A stretch of 64,000 nt of DNA from Prauserella salsuginis (GTDB taxonomy: Bacteria > Actinomycetota > Actinomycetes > Mycobacteriales > Pseudonocardiaceae), in NCBI RefSeq assembly GCF_024648885.1, contig NZ_JANBBF010000008.1, positions 372,001 through 436,000 of the forward strand. The letters run 5' to 3'. Each line of letters begins with the position of its first letter. The stretch's first letter is position 1. Position numbers and translations under genes: made by a program. Below, piece by piece: positions 26,042 to 36,463 of this stretch. The notes under the pieces are model-generated. The model ran no database searches, was not told the origin of the DNA, and saw nothing but the letters and a program-made list of their open reading frames with translations.

Positions 26042-27025
26042 GTGACCAGTACGCCCCGCCCCGCCACTCCCCGCCCCGCCGCTCCCCGCCACGCCGCGAA
26101 TCCCGCCGCCGACGCTCCGGTGACGCTGTCGACCGAGGTCGCCGAGGCGCGCGATGCCGGCGCCGCCGTCGTCGCGCTCGAGAGCACGATCCTCTCGCAC
26201 GGTCTGCCGGCCGGCCGGAACCTGGAGGTCGCGGCCCGGCTCGAGGACACGGTCCGCCGCGCGGGCGCCGTGCCGGCCACGATAGCGGTGCTGGACGGCA
26301 CCCCGCAGGTGGGACTGACGGCGGCCCAGCTCGAACGTGTCTGCTCGGCGGACGAGGAACTCGACAAGCTCTCCGCCCGCGACCTCGGCCCCACCCTGGC
26401 CGCGGGCCGTTCCGGTGCGACGACCGTGGCCAGCACGTCGGTCCTGGCCCACGCCGCGGGCATCGGTGTGTTCGCCACCGGCGGCCTCGGCGGCGTCCAC
26501 CTGCCCCCGCCGGGCGCGACGACGACCTGGGACGTCTCCGCCGACCTGGGCGTGCTCGGCCGCACGCCGATCCTGGTCGTGTGCTCCGGAATGAAGTCGA
26601 TCCTCGACATCCCCGCCACGTTGGAGGTCCTGGAGACCGGTTCGGTACCGGTGCTCGGCTACGGCGTCGACGAGTTCCCCGCGTTCTACCTGCGTTCGTC
26701 GGGGCTGCCGGTGCCGCATCGGGTCGACAGCCCCGGACAGGTCGCCGGGGCGATGACCGCCCACCGGGCGTTCTCGTCGGCGGGCATGCTGCTGGCCAAC
26801 CCGATTCCCGCCGAGGCGGAGATGGACCTCGAGCTGCACGACCGCCTGCTCGCCGAGGGCCTGGCAAAGGTCGGTGAGGCGGCGGTGAGCGGCGCCGACG
26901 TCACGCCGGTCCTCCTGGAGCATTTCCACACCGCGTCCGGCGGCGTGAGTCTCGACGCCAACGAGGAGCTGGTCGTCGCCAACGCCGAGCTCGCCTCCCG
27001 CGTGGCCGTGGAGCTCGCCCGATGA
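26042..27025 (+). CDS. psuG: Pseudouridine-5'-phosphate glycosidase
   Basis: A 327-residue enzyme that splits pseudouridine 5'-phosphate into uracil and ribose 5-phosphate. Family motifs: VVALESTILSHGLPAGRN, VPATIAVLDGTPQVGLT, KLSARDLGPTLAAGRSGATT, GIGVFATGGLGGVHLPPPG, VVCSGMKSILDIPATLE and LLANPIPAEAEM. Catalytic Glu (in ALEST) and Lys (in CSGMKS) are present. The N-terminal 25 residues are Ala/Pro/Arg-rich and coded by CCCCGCC repeats. The GTG at 26042 is the only sensible start in that stretch. The stop overlaps the psuK start as ATGA, giving the two-gene pseudouridine salvage operon. Confidence 0.94.
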   Translation: MTSTPRPATPRPAAPRHAANPAADAPVTLSTEVAEARDAGAAVVALESTILSHGLPAGRNLEVAARLEDTVRRAGAVPATIAVLDGTPQVGLTAAQLERVCSADEELDKLSARDLGPTLAAGRSGATTVASTSVLAHAAGIGVFATGGLGGVHLPPPGATTTWDVSADLGVLGRTPILVVCSGMKSILDIPATLEVLETGSVPVLGYGVDEFPAFYLRSSGLPVPHRVDSPGQVAGAMTAHRAFSSAGMLLANPIPAEAEMDLELHDRLLAEGLAKVGEAAVSGADVTPVLLEHFHTASGGVSLDANEELVVANAELASRVAVELAR

Positions 27026-27918
27026 GGATCGTCGTCGTCGGCGACGCCGGCCTGGACGTGGTGGCCCGGCACGAGGGCCCGCTGGTCCACGGCGGCGACA
27101 CTCGCGCCCAGGTGGGGCTGACCGGCGGTGGGGCCGGCGCCAACACGGCCCTGTGGCTGCGGGCCGCGGGCGCGGATCCGGTGCTGCTGGCCCGCGTCGG
27201 GGAGGATCCCGGTGGCCGGCTGCTGCGCACGGAGCTCGAGGCGGCGGGCGTCACGTGCGCCTTCGCCGTCGACGCCGACGCCGCGACGTGCTGCGTCGTG
27301 GTGCTCGTCGACCCCGACGGCCAGCGCACGATGCTGCCCGACCGGGGCGCCAACAAGCACTTCAGTCCCGCCGACGTCGACACGGTGGGCCCCAGGGCAC
27401 TCGCAGGCGCCGACCACCTGCACCTGTCGGGTTACGTGCTGCTGGACCCGTCGTCGCGGCCCGCGGGCCTCGCGGCTCTCGAGGCCGCACGGGCCGCCGG
27501 GGTGCCGACGTCGGTGGACCCGCAGGCGGCCGCGCTCATCACCGATCCCGACCGGTTCCTCGCCGATGTCCGCGGCGTCGACCTGTTGCTGCCCAACGCG
27601 GCCGAACTGGCCGCGCTCACCGGGTCCGGCGATCCGGCCGCGGCAGGCGAACTGCTCGGGCACGTGGGAGCCGTCGCCGTCACCACCGGTCTCGACGGGG
27701 CCGCCTGGGTCGACGCTGACGGCATGCGGACCGTACCCGCGCAGCCTGCGCCGTGCGTCGACAGCACGGGAGCCGGGGACGCGTTCAACGCGGGCCTGCT
27801 CACCGCACGTCTGCGCGGCGAACCGGTGCGGGACTGTCTGACGGCAGGCGTGCAGCTGGGTGCACAGGTCGTCAGCCAGGTGGGCGCCCAGCCCGCACCG
27901 GGCTCACTGCCGGTCTGA
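27022..27918 (+). CDS. psuK: PfkB-family sugar kinase, probably pseudouridine kinase
   Basis: A 298-residue ribokinase-like enzyme. The N-terminal GGGAGANTALWLRAAGADPVLLARVGED motif and the C-terminal PfkB signature DSTGAGDAFNAGL, with the catalytic Asp, are clear, and PNAAELAALTG lies in between. Its 4-bp overlap with psuG (ATGA) indicates that it phosphorylates pseudouridine to the substrate of PsuG. A broader PfkB substrate cannot be excluded from sequence. A 7-bp-stem hairpin follows. Confidence 0.88.
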   Translation: MRIVVVGDAGLDVVARHEGPLVHGGDTRAQVGLTGGGAGANTALWLRAAGADPVLLARVGEDPGGRLLRTELEAAGVTCAFAVDADAATCCVVVLVDPDGQRTMLPDRGANKHFSPADVDTVGPRALAGADHLHLSGYVLLDPSSRPAGLAALEAARAAGVPTSVDPQAAALITDPDRFLADVRGVDLLLPNAAELAALTGSGDPAAAGELLGHVGAVAVTTGLDGAAWVDADGMRTVPAQPAPCVDSTGAGDAFNAGLLTARLRGEPVRDCLTAGVQLGAQVVSQVGAQPAPGSLPV

Positions 27919-27947
27919 GCGGCACGTCCGGCGGCGACGGATGTTGA

Positions 27948-27967
27948 CCGGGCCCGGACAGGCCCGG
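27948..27967. terminator. Small hairpin between psuK and the DUF3099 gene
   Basis: A 7-bp GC stem (CCGGGCC/GGCCCGG) with a 6-nt loop, 30 bp after psuK, between convergent genes. Confidence 0.45.
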
Positions 27968-28028
27968 GACGCAATGCGGCTCGCCGCCCGTCGCACAGCG
28001 GCAACCCCGGCGTGTACCGCGGCGACCG

Positions 28029-28484
28029 CTACTCGCCGGGCGCGCTGCCGCCTGCCGAACGTGACCACGACGCGGCGGACGCGTCCGGCCCGGACGTACC
28101 CGGTCCAGCAGCTCCGGGGGCAGCAGTTCCGGGGCCAGCAGCTCCCGCCGCTCCGGCGACGTCGATCACCTGGTGCGGAGTTGCCTCGAGTGCACGGTGC
28201 TGCCGGTGGTAGCGATTCACCTCTTCGCTCTTGCGGGGCGGCCGGTCGTTGGCGATGAGGACGGCGATCCACGGCAGCGGGATCGACAGCACGAGCAGCG
28301 CCAGTGCGAGCCACCACGTCTGGTAGAAGACGCCGGCCAGCACCAGGCACGGGAAGCGCATCCCCATCGTGAGGACGTACTTGCGTTTGCGGGCAGCGAG
28401 CTCGTCGTCGTAGGAGGGCGCCGCCTCGGTGATCAGGACCGGGTCGCCGGGCCTGTCGCGTTCCTCCACCGGCCTCACCTCCAC
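28029..28484 (-). CDS. DUF3099 family membrane protein
   Basis: A 151-residue protein. Residues 14-35 hold the DUF3099 signature VLITEAAPSYDDELAARKRKY, followed by two hydrophobic helices (MGMRFPCLVLAGVFYQTWW and LALALLVLSIPLPWIAVLIAN), then a basic segment (DRPPRKSEEVNRYH) and an Ala/Gly/Pro-rich tail. Members are widespread small actinobacterial membrane proteins of unknown role. The GTG at 28484 gives the expected length; the region upstream carries GGGAGC. Confidence 0.85.
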   Translation of the reverse strand: MEVRPVEERDRPGDPVLITEAAPSYDDELAARKRKYVLTMGMRFPCLVLAGVFYQTWWLALALLVLSIPLPWIAVLIANDRPPRKSEEVNRYHRQHRALEATPHQVIDVAGAAGAAGPGTAAPGAAGPGTSGPDASAASWSRSAGGSAPGE

Positions 28485-28623
28485 GGGTCCATGCTCCCAC
28501 CGCGACCCGACGAGCGACAGGCGGGGCGAGGCGCGCGGGCACCGGCGCCGGAGAGGTGATCCGCGCCCGTGCGGCCGACCACACACCGCCGGGCGGGCGT
28601 GAGCCGTGCGACGATGACACACC

Positions 28624-30177
28624 GTGAACAGTGCCGAATCCTCCGAGACCGTTCCCGCACTCACCCCCGCCGTGTGCGCGCGCCTGCGCGAGGCGCTGCT
28701 CCGCTGCCGGTACGACGTCGACGGCGTCACCGAAGCCCTCGGCTCGGCCGCGCACGCCGCGCTCGGTCGCGGTGAGCCGCTGCCCGCACTGCGCGCGAGC
28801 GCCGAGGCCGGCGAACTCGGCACCCTCGTCCGGCTGTTCCTGCTCGGCCGGAGCGAGCCCGCCGACGCGGTGGCCGCCGCGTTCGCCCCGCTGACCGTCG
28901 AGGACGCCGTCGCCGCGGCGATCCTGCGGCCGGACGGCGACGGGTTCCGCGCGGGCCTGGACATCCGTCCGCACAGCGACGACGAGGGGTCGTGGTGGGT
29001 GGTCGCCGACCTGGACTCCGACCAGCTGGGCCGTCCGGTCGACCGCGAACACGTCCTCGGGGTCGGGCACGCCTCGCTGAGCCTGGTGCGGGCGACGAGC
29101 CGCAGGCCGGTGGGATCGCTGCTCGACCTCGGCACCGGCAACGGGGTGCAAGCGCTGCACGCCAGCAGGCACGCCGAGCACATCACCGCCACAGACGTAT
29201 CGGCGCGCGCGCTGGCGCTGGCGCGCGCGACGTTCCTGCTCAACCAGCTCGACGTCGAACTCGTGCAGGGCGAGTGGTTCACACCGGTGGCGCGCCGCCG
29301 GTTCGACCAGATCGTGTGCAACCCGCCGTTCGTCGTGGGGCCGCCGCGCGTCGACTACACCTACCGCGACGCCGGCCTCGGCGGCGACGACGCGAGCGCA
29401 CTGGTCGTCCGGCAGCTGCCGTCGCTGCTGACCGACGGCGGTGTGGGGCAGCTGCTCGCGTCCTGGCTGCACGTCGGCGACGAGGACTGGTCGGACCGCG
29501 TCACCCGCTGGCTGCCGCACGGCACCGACGCGTGGTTCGTGCAACGCGACGTGGCCGATCCGGCACTGTACGTCGGCACGTGGCTGCGCGACGAGGGTAT
29601 CGATCCGAGGTCGCCGGAGGGCCTGGCGAAGGCGGAGGCGTGGCTCGACTGGTTCGCCGCCCACGATGTGCGCGGCATCGGGTTCGGGTTCGTCACGCTC
29701 CGCAAGACGGCCGGCGAGCCGACGATCGTGTGCGAGGACCTGCGGCAGGCCTACGACGACCCGCTGGGCGCCGAGGCGGCGGCGTGGCTGGACCGCGTGG
29801 AGTGGCTGCGTCCCCGCGACGACGCAGCGCTGCTGGCGACGCCGTTCCGGGTGCCGGACAGCGTCGTGCTCGAACGGATCGACGCGCCGTCGGACGAGGG
29901 CTGGGAGACGTCGATACGGCGGCTGCACCGGGTCGACGGCCCCGGCTGGCAGCACGAGGTGGACGACCTCGCAGCGGCCCTGCTCGGCGGCTGCCGTGGC
30001 CTGCTGCCACTCGAGGACCTGTTGGAACTGCTGGCCGCCGCCCACGGCGAGGACGTCGCGCAGCTGCGCGGCACCGCGACGTCGCTGGTGCGTGAGCTCG
30101 TCCGCCACGGCATGCTCGAACCCGCCGGCGGATTCCCCGAGTCGGGCCCGCTGCCGGCGCGGGAGGCCGCGCGGTGA
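28624..30177 (+). CDS. SAM-dependent methyltransferase (HemK/RlmG-like) with N-terminal DUF7059-like domain
   Basis: A 517-residue protein. The N-terminal 125 residues are helical (LRCRYDVDGVTEALGSAAHAAL), then a class I methyltransferase domain: VGSLLDLGTGNGVQALHA (SAM motif I), ITATDVSARALALARATF, and the N6-amino or amide methylation motif FDQIVCNPPFVVGPP near residue 235. The last 200 residues form a second domain with a winged-helix look. The NPPF motif implies methylation of an exocyclic or side-chain amide nitrogen; target unknown. The GTG at 28624 fits the family start. Its stop overlaps the dtd start (GTGA), so the two are co-translated. Confidence 0.85.
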   Translation: MNSAESSETVPALTPAVCARLREALLRCRYDVDGVTEALGSAAHAALGRGEPLPALRASAEAGELGTLVRLFLLGRSEPADAVAAAFAPLTVEDAVAAAILRPDGDGFRAGLDIRPHSDDEGSWWVVADLDSDQLGRPVDREHVLGVGHASLSLVRATSRRPVGSLLDLGTGNGVQALHASRHAEHITATDVSARALALARATFLLNQLDVELVQGEWFTPVARRRFDQIVCNPPFVVGPPRVDYTYRDAGLGGDDASALVVRQLPSLLTDGGVGQLLASWLHVGDEDWSDRVTRWLPHGTDAWFVQRDVADPALYVGTWLRDEGIDPRSPEGLAKAEAWLDWFAAHDVRGIGFGFVTLRKTAGEPTIVCEDLRQAYDDPLGAEAAAWLDRVEWLRPRDDAALLATPFRVPDSVVLERIDAPSDEGWETSIRRLHRVDGPGWQHEVDDLAAALLGGCRGLLPLEDLLELLAAAHGEDVAQLRGTATSLVRELVRHGMLEPAGGFPESGPLPAREAAR

Positions 30178-30599
30178 AGGCGGTCGTGACGAGGGTCACC
30201 GAGGCGACGGTGACCGTCGGCGGCGAGGTCGTCGGTGCACTCGACAAGCCGGGTTTGTTGGTACTACTCGGAATTCACACGGACGACACGTCGGACAAAG
30301 CCGACACAATGGCGCGGAAACTGCACGAAATGCGACTACTGCGCGACGATGAGTCGTGCGCCACGGCCGATGCACCACTTCTCGTCGTCAGCCAGTTCAC
30401 CCTCCACGGCGACACCCGAAAAGGTCGCCGTCCATCGTGGACGGCCGCGGCCCGGCCCGAGCACGCGGAGCCGTTGGTGAACGCCGTCGTCGCCGCACTG
30501 GCCGAACGCGGCGCCCACGTGGAAACCGGCCGGTTCGGGGCGATGATGCAGGTCCACAGCGTGAACGACGGCCCGTTCACGGTGCTCGTCGACGTCTGA
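30174..30599 (+). CDS. dtd: D-aminoacyl-tRNA deacylase
   Basis: A 141-residue DTD enzyme that removes D-amino acids (and glycine from mischarged tRNAAla) from tRNA. It carries the two catalytic signatures SQFTLHGDTRKGRRPSW and MQVHSVNDGPFTVLVD, the latter containing the Gly-cisPro chiral filter. Length is typical. The GTG at 30174 overlaps the methyltransferase stop by four bases. A stretch inside the gene (about 30250-30440) is a little less GC-rich than its neighbours, which I regard as minor. Confidence 0.94.
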   Translation: MKAVVTRVTEATVTVGGEVVGALDKPGLLVLLGIHTDDTSDKADTMARKLHEMRLLRDDESCATADAPLLVVSQFTLHGDTRKGRRPSWTAAARPEHAEPLVNAVVAALAERGAHVETGRFGAMMQVHSVNDGPFTVLVDV

Positions 30600-30676
30600 C
30601 CACCTGCCGCCGCGTGCCCCCGTCCGGCGTGTGGTGAAACGTGAACGTGAGGCGTTGCACAGCACGGGAAAACCCC

Positions 30677-30703
30677 GGGAACGATTTCGCGTGGATCGAC
30701 GTT
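30677..30703 (+). promoter_or_regulatory. ECF-type promoter of sigB
   Basis: GGGAAC at 30677-30682 and CGTT at 30700-30703 with 17 bp between them match the -35/-10 pattern of SigE/SigH-class ECF promoters. In mycobacteria sigB is transcribed from such a promoter. It lies about 150 bp before the sigB start. Confidence 0.55.
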
Positions 30704-30851
30704 GTTCGAGGTAACCGGCCACGAAGCCGGCCGGTGCGTAACGGTTCCGCAGGATTGATCGACTCTTCTGGGGAACACCGCGCGGCAACACACAGGCGGC
30801 GGGCGCCCGCCGCATCGCACCGCACGTGAGCCCGCCATCCGGGGAGGCAGA

Positions 30852-31976
30852 ATGACCGTCCAGACTCTCGAACGCGAGGCCCGGGACATCCGCGACCGCG
30901 ACACCGCGGCCGACGTCCCGATGCCCACGGTCGGTGCGGTCGAACCGGCCGCCGCCGACGCCGACGCCGACGCCACGGGCGCGGCGAACGCGGTGGCGTC
31001 GATACCGGAGCCCGTCGAGCCCGCGGCACGCGCCGCGCTGCAGCTCGAAGACCTCGACGCCCAGGGCCCCGCGGCCGACCTCGTCCGCGTGTATCTGAAC
31101 GGCATCGGCAAGACCGCGCTGCTCAGTGCCGCCGAAGAGGTCGACCTGGCCAAGCGCATCGAGGCCGGCGTGTACGCCCAGCACCTGCTGGACGCCGCTG
31201 AGGGCCTCGCCGACGAGCGCGCGTGGGAGTTGCGTCTGGTCGCTCGGGACGGCCGCCGCGCCAAGAACCACCTGCTGCAGGCGAACCTGCGACTGGTCGT
31301 GTCGCTGGCCAAGCGCTACACCGGCCGCGGCATGCCGCTGCTCGACCTCATCCAGGAGGGTAACCTCGGGCTGATCCGCGCCGTCGAGAAGTTCGACTAC
31401 GCGAAGGGCTTCAAGTTCTCCACGTACGCCACGTGGTGGATCCGCCAGGCGATCACCCGCGGGATGGCCGACCAGGGCCGGACCATCCGCCTGCCGGTCC
31501 ACCTTGTCGAGCAGGTCAACAAGCTGGCCCGCATCAAGCGGGACCTGCATCAGAAGCACGGGCGGGAGGCCACCAACGAGGAACTGGCGGCCGAGTCGGG
31601 CATCTCGGTGGACAAGGTCTCCACGCTGCTGGACCACGCGCGCGACCCGGTGAGCCTGGACATGCCGGTCGGCAACGAGGAGGACGCCCCGCTGGGCGAC
31701 TTCGTCGAGGACGCCGAGGCCGCCGACGCCGAGACGAGCGTCATCTCGGGCCTGTTGCACGACGACATGCGGCGGGTCCTGGGCACGCTCGACGACCGCG
31801 AGCAGAACGTGATCCGCATGCGCTACGGCCTCGACGACGGCCAGCCGCGCACGCTCGACCAGATCGGCCGCCACTTCGGCCTCTCCCGCGAGCGGGTGCG
31901 GCAGATCGAACGGGAAGTCATGGCGAAGCTGCGGCAGGGTGAGCGGGCCGACAAGCTCCGCGCCTACGCCAGCTGA
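30852..31976 (+). CDS. sigB: Principal-like RNA polymerase sigma factor SigB
   Basis: A 374-residue group 2 sigma-70. A shorter acidic/Ala-rich N-terminus than SigA (1-75) is followed by region 1.2 ([26 protein letters not shown]), region 2 ([37 protein letters not shown]), region 3 ([16 protein letters not shown]) and region 4 ([22 protein letters not shown]). It directs stationary-phase and stress transcription. The ATG at 30852 has GGGGAGG upstream. An ECF-type promoter at 30677 suggests control by an extracytoplasmic stress sigma factor. Two blocks of the gene are identical in DNA to sigA. Confidence 0.93.
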   Translation: MTVQTLEREARDIRDRDTAADVPMPTVGAVEPAAADADADATGAANAVASIPEPVEPAARAALQLEDLDAQGPAADLVRVYLNGIGKTALLSAAEEVDLAKRIEAGVYAQHLLDAAEGLADERAWELRLVARDGRRAKNHLLQANLRLVVSLAKRYTGRGMPLLDLIQEGNLGLIRAVEKFDYAKGFKFSTYATWWIRQAITRGMADQGRTIRLPVHLVEQVNKLARIKRDLHQKHGREATNEELAAESGISVDKVSTLLDHARDPVSLDMPVGNEEDAPLGDFVEDAEAADAETSVISGLLHDDMRRVLGTLDDREQNVIRMRYGLDDGQPRTLDQIGRHFGLSRERVRQIEREVMAKLRQGERADKLRAYAS

Positions 31977-32501
31977 GCCCTCCGGGGCGCTGGTCCTGTC
32001 GCAACGCTGGACCCCGCCGGAACGTCGGCTGCTCGCCTGTAACCCGGATCACGGCTGGTACGAACAATTCGGTGCCGAGAATCGCGCAACCTTTCGGCCG
32101 ACCGGACGTCTACCTAGTGGGGTTAGGGCAACGCGGCACGCGTTCCACGGAGCATGCCGCCTGCCTGTCGAAGGCCGGGTCCCTCGGGGTGGGGCCCGGC
32201 CTTCACCATGTCCGGCCCCGCCCGGGCCGCTCGTCGCCGTGCACCCTCGCCGTGCACCGCGACCCCGCCACTACCGCCGCGCCGGGCCCCACTCCCCTGC
32301 CCGTGCCCGTTACTGCCGGTCGGCCCGTCCGTCGTAGCGCGACTCCGCAGGCACACCGGCTGCGCGGCGGCCCGTCACCGGCGTGATCTGGATCGCCCGC
32401 CGCGCCCGGTGGCCGCCCCGGGGGGCTGCGGGCGTTGTACTGTCGGCTCGTTTCGTGAGTAACCGCCCTTTTACCGACCGCGTGCGAGGCGAGCAGCTAC
32501 C
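31977..32501. other. Long intergenic region between sigB and fumarase
   Basis: About 525 bp without a supported gene. TACCTAGT at 32110 could be a -10 element; the transcript from there would end at the 32170-32204 hairpin and be roughly 80-90 nt, so a small RNA is possible. The 300 bp before fumarase are GC-rich and featureless. Confidence 0.35.
32170..32204 (+). terminator. Hairpin terminator downstream of sigB / possible small-RNA terminator
   Basis: A 10-bp stem (GAAGGCCGGG and complement) with a 15-nt GC-rich loop, nearly 200 bp after sigB. Confidence 0.6.
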
Positions 32502-34181
<1,680 letters not shown>

Positions 34182-34204
34182 CCGGGCCACCGGCCCACCA
34201 GGCT

Positions 34205-34252
34205 TCCGGTGTCCTCCCGGCCGCGCCCCGATGCGGCCGGGAGGACACCGGA
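34205..34252. terminator. Strong bidirectional terminator between fum and the SRPBCC gene
   Basis: A perfect 20-bp inverted repeat (arm begins TCCGGTGTCCTCCC) with an 8-nt loop separates two convergent genes. Confidence 0.85.
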
Positions 34253-34255
34253 GGG

Positions 34256-34693
34256 TCACCGCTCGCCGAAGTGACGCGCGAGCCGTTCGAGGGTCTTGCG
34301 GATGGCGACCTCGTTCTTACGGGGGATCGGAGTGCGGTCCATCAGCGCCGCGATCCGCGCCGGAGCCCAGTCGAACGTCTCCGTGACGTCGGTGGTGCCG
34401 TCGTCGTTCGGTGCCAGTTCCCACCGCCACCGGTGGCCGTTGAAGTGGCGCCAGGCGATGAGCCGGTCCTGGTCGAATTCGACGACCTTGTTCGTGATGC
34501 GGTACTTCGCGCCCAGCTTCATGTCCATCGCGAACCGGGCCCCGAGTTCGAGTCGTTCCGGATTGCCGCCCCGGGCGCCCCGGACGGTGCCGGAACCGTC
34601 CAGAATCGGATGTTTCTCCGGGTCGGTGAGCAGGGCGAAGATCTCCGGCGCACTCGCGGGAATCGTGCGGGTGACGCTGACCTGTCGTGTCAT
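34256..34693 (-). CDS. SRPBCC family (polyketide cyclase/START-like) protein
   Basis: A 145-residue START-like protein. It opens with VSVTRTIPASAPEIFALLTDPEKHP and continues with the expected beta-sheet (FAMDMKLGAKYRITNKVVEFDQDRLIAWRHFNGHRWRWELAPN), then TTDVTETFDWAPARI and a C-terminal helix (AIRKTLERLARHF). Such proteins bind hydrophobic ligands in a deep cavity; no ligand can be named. Nested palindromes in the region upstream, at 34714-34738, suggest TetR-type control. The lipoprotein gene upstream ends 41 bp away on the same strand. Confidence 0.82.
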   Translation of the reverse strand: MTRQVSVTRTIPASAPEIFALLTDPEKHPILDGSGTVRGARGGNPERLELGARFAMDMKLGAKYRITNKVVEFDQDRLIAWRHFNGHRWRWELAPNDDGTTDVTETFDWAPARIAALMDRTPIPRKNEVAIRKTLERLARHFGER

Positions 34694-34713
34694 ACGCCCA
34701 CGGTAGCGCCTAC

Positions 34714-34738
34714 CTACTCGTCAGTAGATCGATCTACT
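34714..34738. promoter_or_regulatory. Nested palindromes upstream of the SRPBCC gene
   Basis: CTACT-CGTC-AGTAG at 34714-34727 is followed by AGTAGATCGATCTACT (34723-34738), a perfect 16-bp palindrome sharing the middle arm. The three-arm layout overlaps the lipoprotein stop codon and lies 20-45 bp before the SRPBCC start, as expected for a TetR-type operator. Confidence 0.4.
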
Positions 34739-35186
34739 CCTTGCGTTTCGTGTGTTCGAGCACAAGGGTGCGCTCGCCCAACGGCTGGTCGAGTTCGACC
34801 GTCACCGGCGGATAGCGGATGTCCATCGTGCACATCATCTTGCCCGCGGGCTCGGTCTCGACCAGCAGCACGGTCACGGTGTCGGCGCTCTGGTCGGTCA
34901 CTTCGGCGCTGGCCTCGCCGCAGCCGCCTTCCTGCGCGGTGATGGTCAGCGAGGTGTCGTCGGCCTCGGCTTCCCGGGGAAAGCCGTCCGGCAGGCCGCC
35001 CGCGTTGAGCTGGGAGTCGGGCAGCGGACCGTCCTTCGCCTCGTGTTCGGCGGGCTGCTTCTTGAACTGCTCCGACGCCGACTCCGAGGGGCCGCTGCCC
35101 GCGTCCTGCTCGGCGGGCGGCTGGCCGCACGCCGACAGCACGAGCACGCCTGCGAGAACGCCGAGGGTCGTCTGTTTCCATCTCAT
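34734..35186 (-). CDS. Small secreted lipoprotein of unknown function
   Basis: A 150-residue lipoprotein. The N-terminus MRWKQTTLGVLAGVLVLSAC is a lipoprotein signal peptide with the lipobox LSAC, so the mature protein is anchored to the outer face of the membrane through Cys20. A disordered Gln/Glu/Ser-rich segment follows to about residue 65, then a beta-rich domain (TSLTITAQEGGCGEASAEVTDQSADTVTVLLVETEPAGK, MMCTMDIRYPPVTVELDQPLGERTLV) with two more Cys that may pair. No family function is known to me. It is divergent from an APC permease with 41 bp between starts. Confidence 0.8.
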   Translation of the reverse strand: MRWKQTTLGVLAGVLVLSACGQPPAEQDAGSGPSESASEQFKKQPAEHEAKDGPLPDSQLNAGGLPDGFPREAEADDTSLTITAQEGGCGEASAEVTDQSADTVTVLLVETEPAGKMMCTMDIRYPPVTVELDQPLGERTLVLEHTKRKE

Positions 35187-35227
35187 GTTCGTCTGGACGT
35201 AACCGGGAGCCCGGTAGGTTGCATGCG

Positions 35228-36463
35228 ATGACGGTGGATCGGCTCGCACGCAGACTGGGGACCCCGCAGGCGGTCGTCGTGGGCCTGAGCGCCATGGTCG
35301 GCGCGGGCGTCTACACCGCCTTCGCCCCGGCGGCGGCCGCCGCGGGCGGGGCGTTGCCCGTCGCGTTGCTCCTGGCCGCGGTGGTGGCCTACTGCAACGC
35401 CACGTCCTCGGCCCGACTCGCCGCGCGGTACCCCGAATCGGGCGGGACGTACGTCTACGGCCGGGAGCGCCTCGGTCCGTTCTGGGGATATCTGGCCGGG
35501 TGGGGCTTCGTCGTCGGCAAAACGGCCAGCTGCGCCGCGATGACACTCACCGTGGTCGCCTACGCTGCGCCCGGACTCGGCCAGCCGTGGCGCGGCCTGC
35601 TCGCCGTGGCGGTGGTCGCGGCGATCACGACGCTCGACTACCGCGGCGTGCACCGGTCCACCCGCGCCGCCGCCGTGCTGGTGACGGTCAGCCTGCTGGC
35701 GCTGGCGACCGCGGTCGTGGCGACACTCACTGCGGGCGATCCGCAGGCGAGCGGGCTCGACCCGACCGCGGGTGCCGGGCCACGAGGCACCCTGGAGGCG
35801 GCGGGGCTGCTGTTCTTCGCGTTCGCCGGGTACGCACGGGTGGCCACACTCGGCGAGGAGGTCCGCGATCCGGAGCGCACCATCCCCCGTGCCGTCGGGT
35901 GGGCGCTCGGCCTCGTACTCGCCGTCTACGCCCTCGTCGCGCTCGCGCTGCTGACCACCCTCGGCCCCGCCGGGATCGCGGGAGCCGAGGATCCGGTGGC
36001 CGAGGCGGTCGCCGCGACCGGGCTGACCGGCCTCGTCCCCGTCGTGCGCGTCGGTGCCGTGCTCGCCGCGCTGGGCGCACTGCTGGCGCTCGTGCTCGGC
36101 GTGTCGCGGACGGTGCTCGCGATGGCCCGTGACCGGCATCTGCCCCACGGCCTCGCCGCGGTGCATCCGCGGTTCGGTGTGCCGCACCGCGCGGAGGTCG
36201 CCGTCGGCGTCGTCGTCGCCACGCTGGCGGCGACCGTCGACCTGCGCGAGGCCATCGGATTCTCGTCGCTTGCCGTGCTCGTGTACTACGCGATCGCCAA
36301 CGCGAGCGCGTTCACGCTCGGCCGCAGGATCGTTCCCGTCGCCGGGTTCGCGGGCTGCCTGCTGCTCGCCGCGAATCTGCCGATCGCGTCGGTCCTCAGT
36401 GGACTCGGCGTGCTCGCACTGGGCGCGCTCGCCTACGCCGTCAACCGTCGTCGATCTCGGTGA
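35228..36463 (+). CDS. APC-family amino acid permease
   Basis: A 411-residue permease with about twelve helices. The N-terminal VGLSAMVGAGVYTAFAPAAAAAG and the ARYPESGGTYVYGRERLGPFWGYLAGWGF segment are classic APC signatures, with FFAFAGYARVATLGEEVRDPERTIPRAV (substrate site region) and MARDRHLPHGLAAVHPRFGVPHRAEV. An amino acid substrate is likely but unspecified. The ATG at 35228 is preferred to a TTG nine bases upstream. The last nine codons lie in a 49-bp repeat that is also the 3' end of the nitronate-monooxygenase gene in the opposite direction: the two genes were probably convergent and overlapping by 23 bp before the island came between them. Confidence 0.88.
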   Translation: MTVDRLARRLGTPQAVVVGLSAMVGAGVYTAFAPAAAAAGGALPVALLLAAVVAYCNATSSARLAARYPESGGTYVYGRERLGPFWGYLAGWGFVVGKTASCAAMTLTVVAYAAPGLGQPWRGLLAVAVVAAITTLDYRGVHRSTRAAAVLVTVSLLALATAVVATLTAGDPQASGLDPTAGAGPRGTLEAAGLLFFAFAGYARVATLGEEVRDPERTIPRAVGWALGLVLAVYALVALALLTTLGPAGIAGAEDPVAEAVAATGLTGLVPVVRVGAVLAALGALLALVLGVSRTVLAMARDRHLPHGLAAVHPRFGVPHRAEVAVGVVVATLAATVDLREAIGFSSLAVLVYYAIANASAFTLGRRIVPVAGFAGCLLLAANLPIASVLSGLGVLALGALAYAVNRRRSR

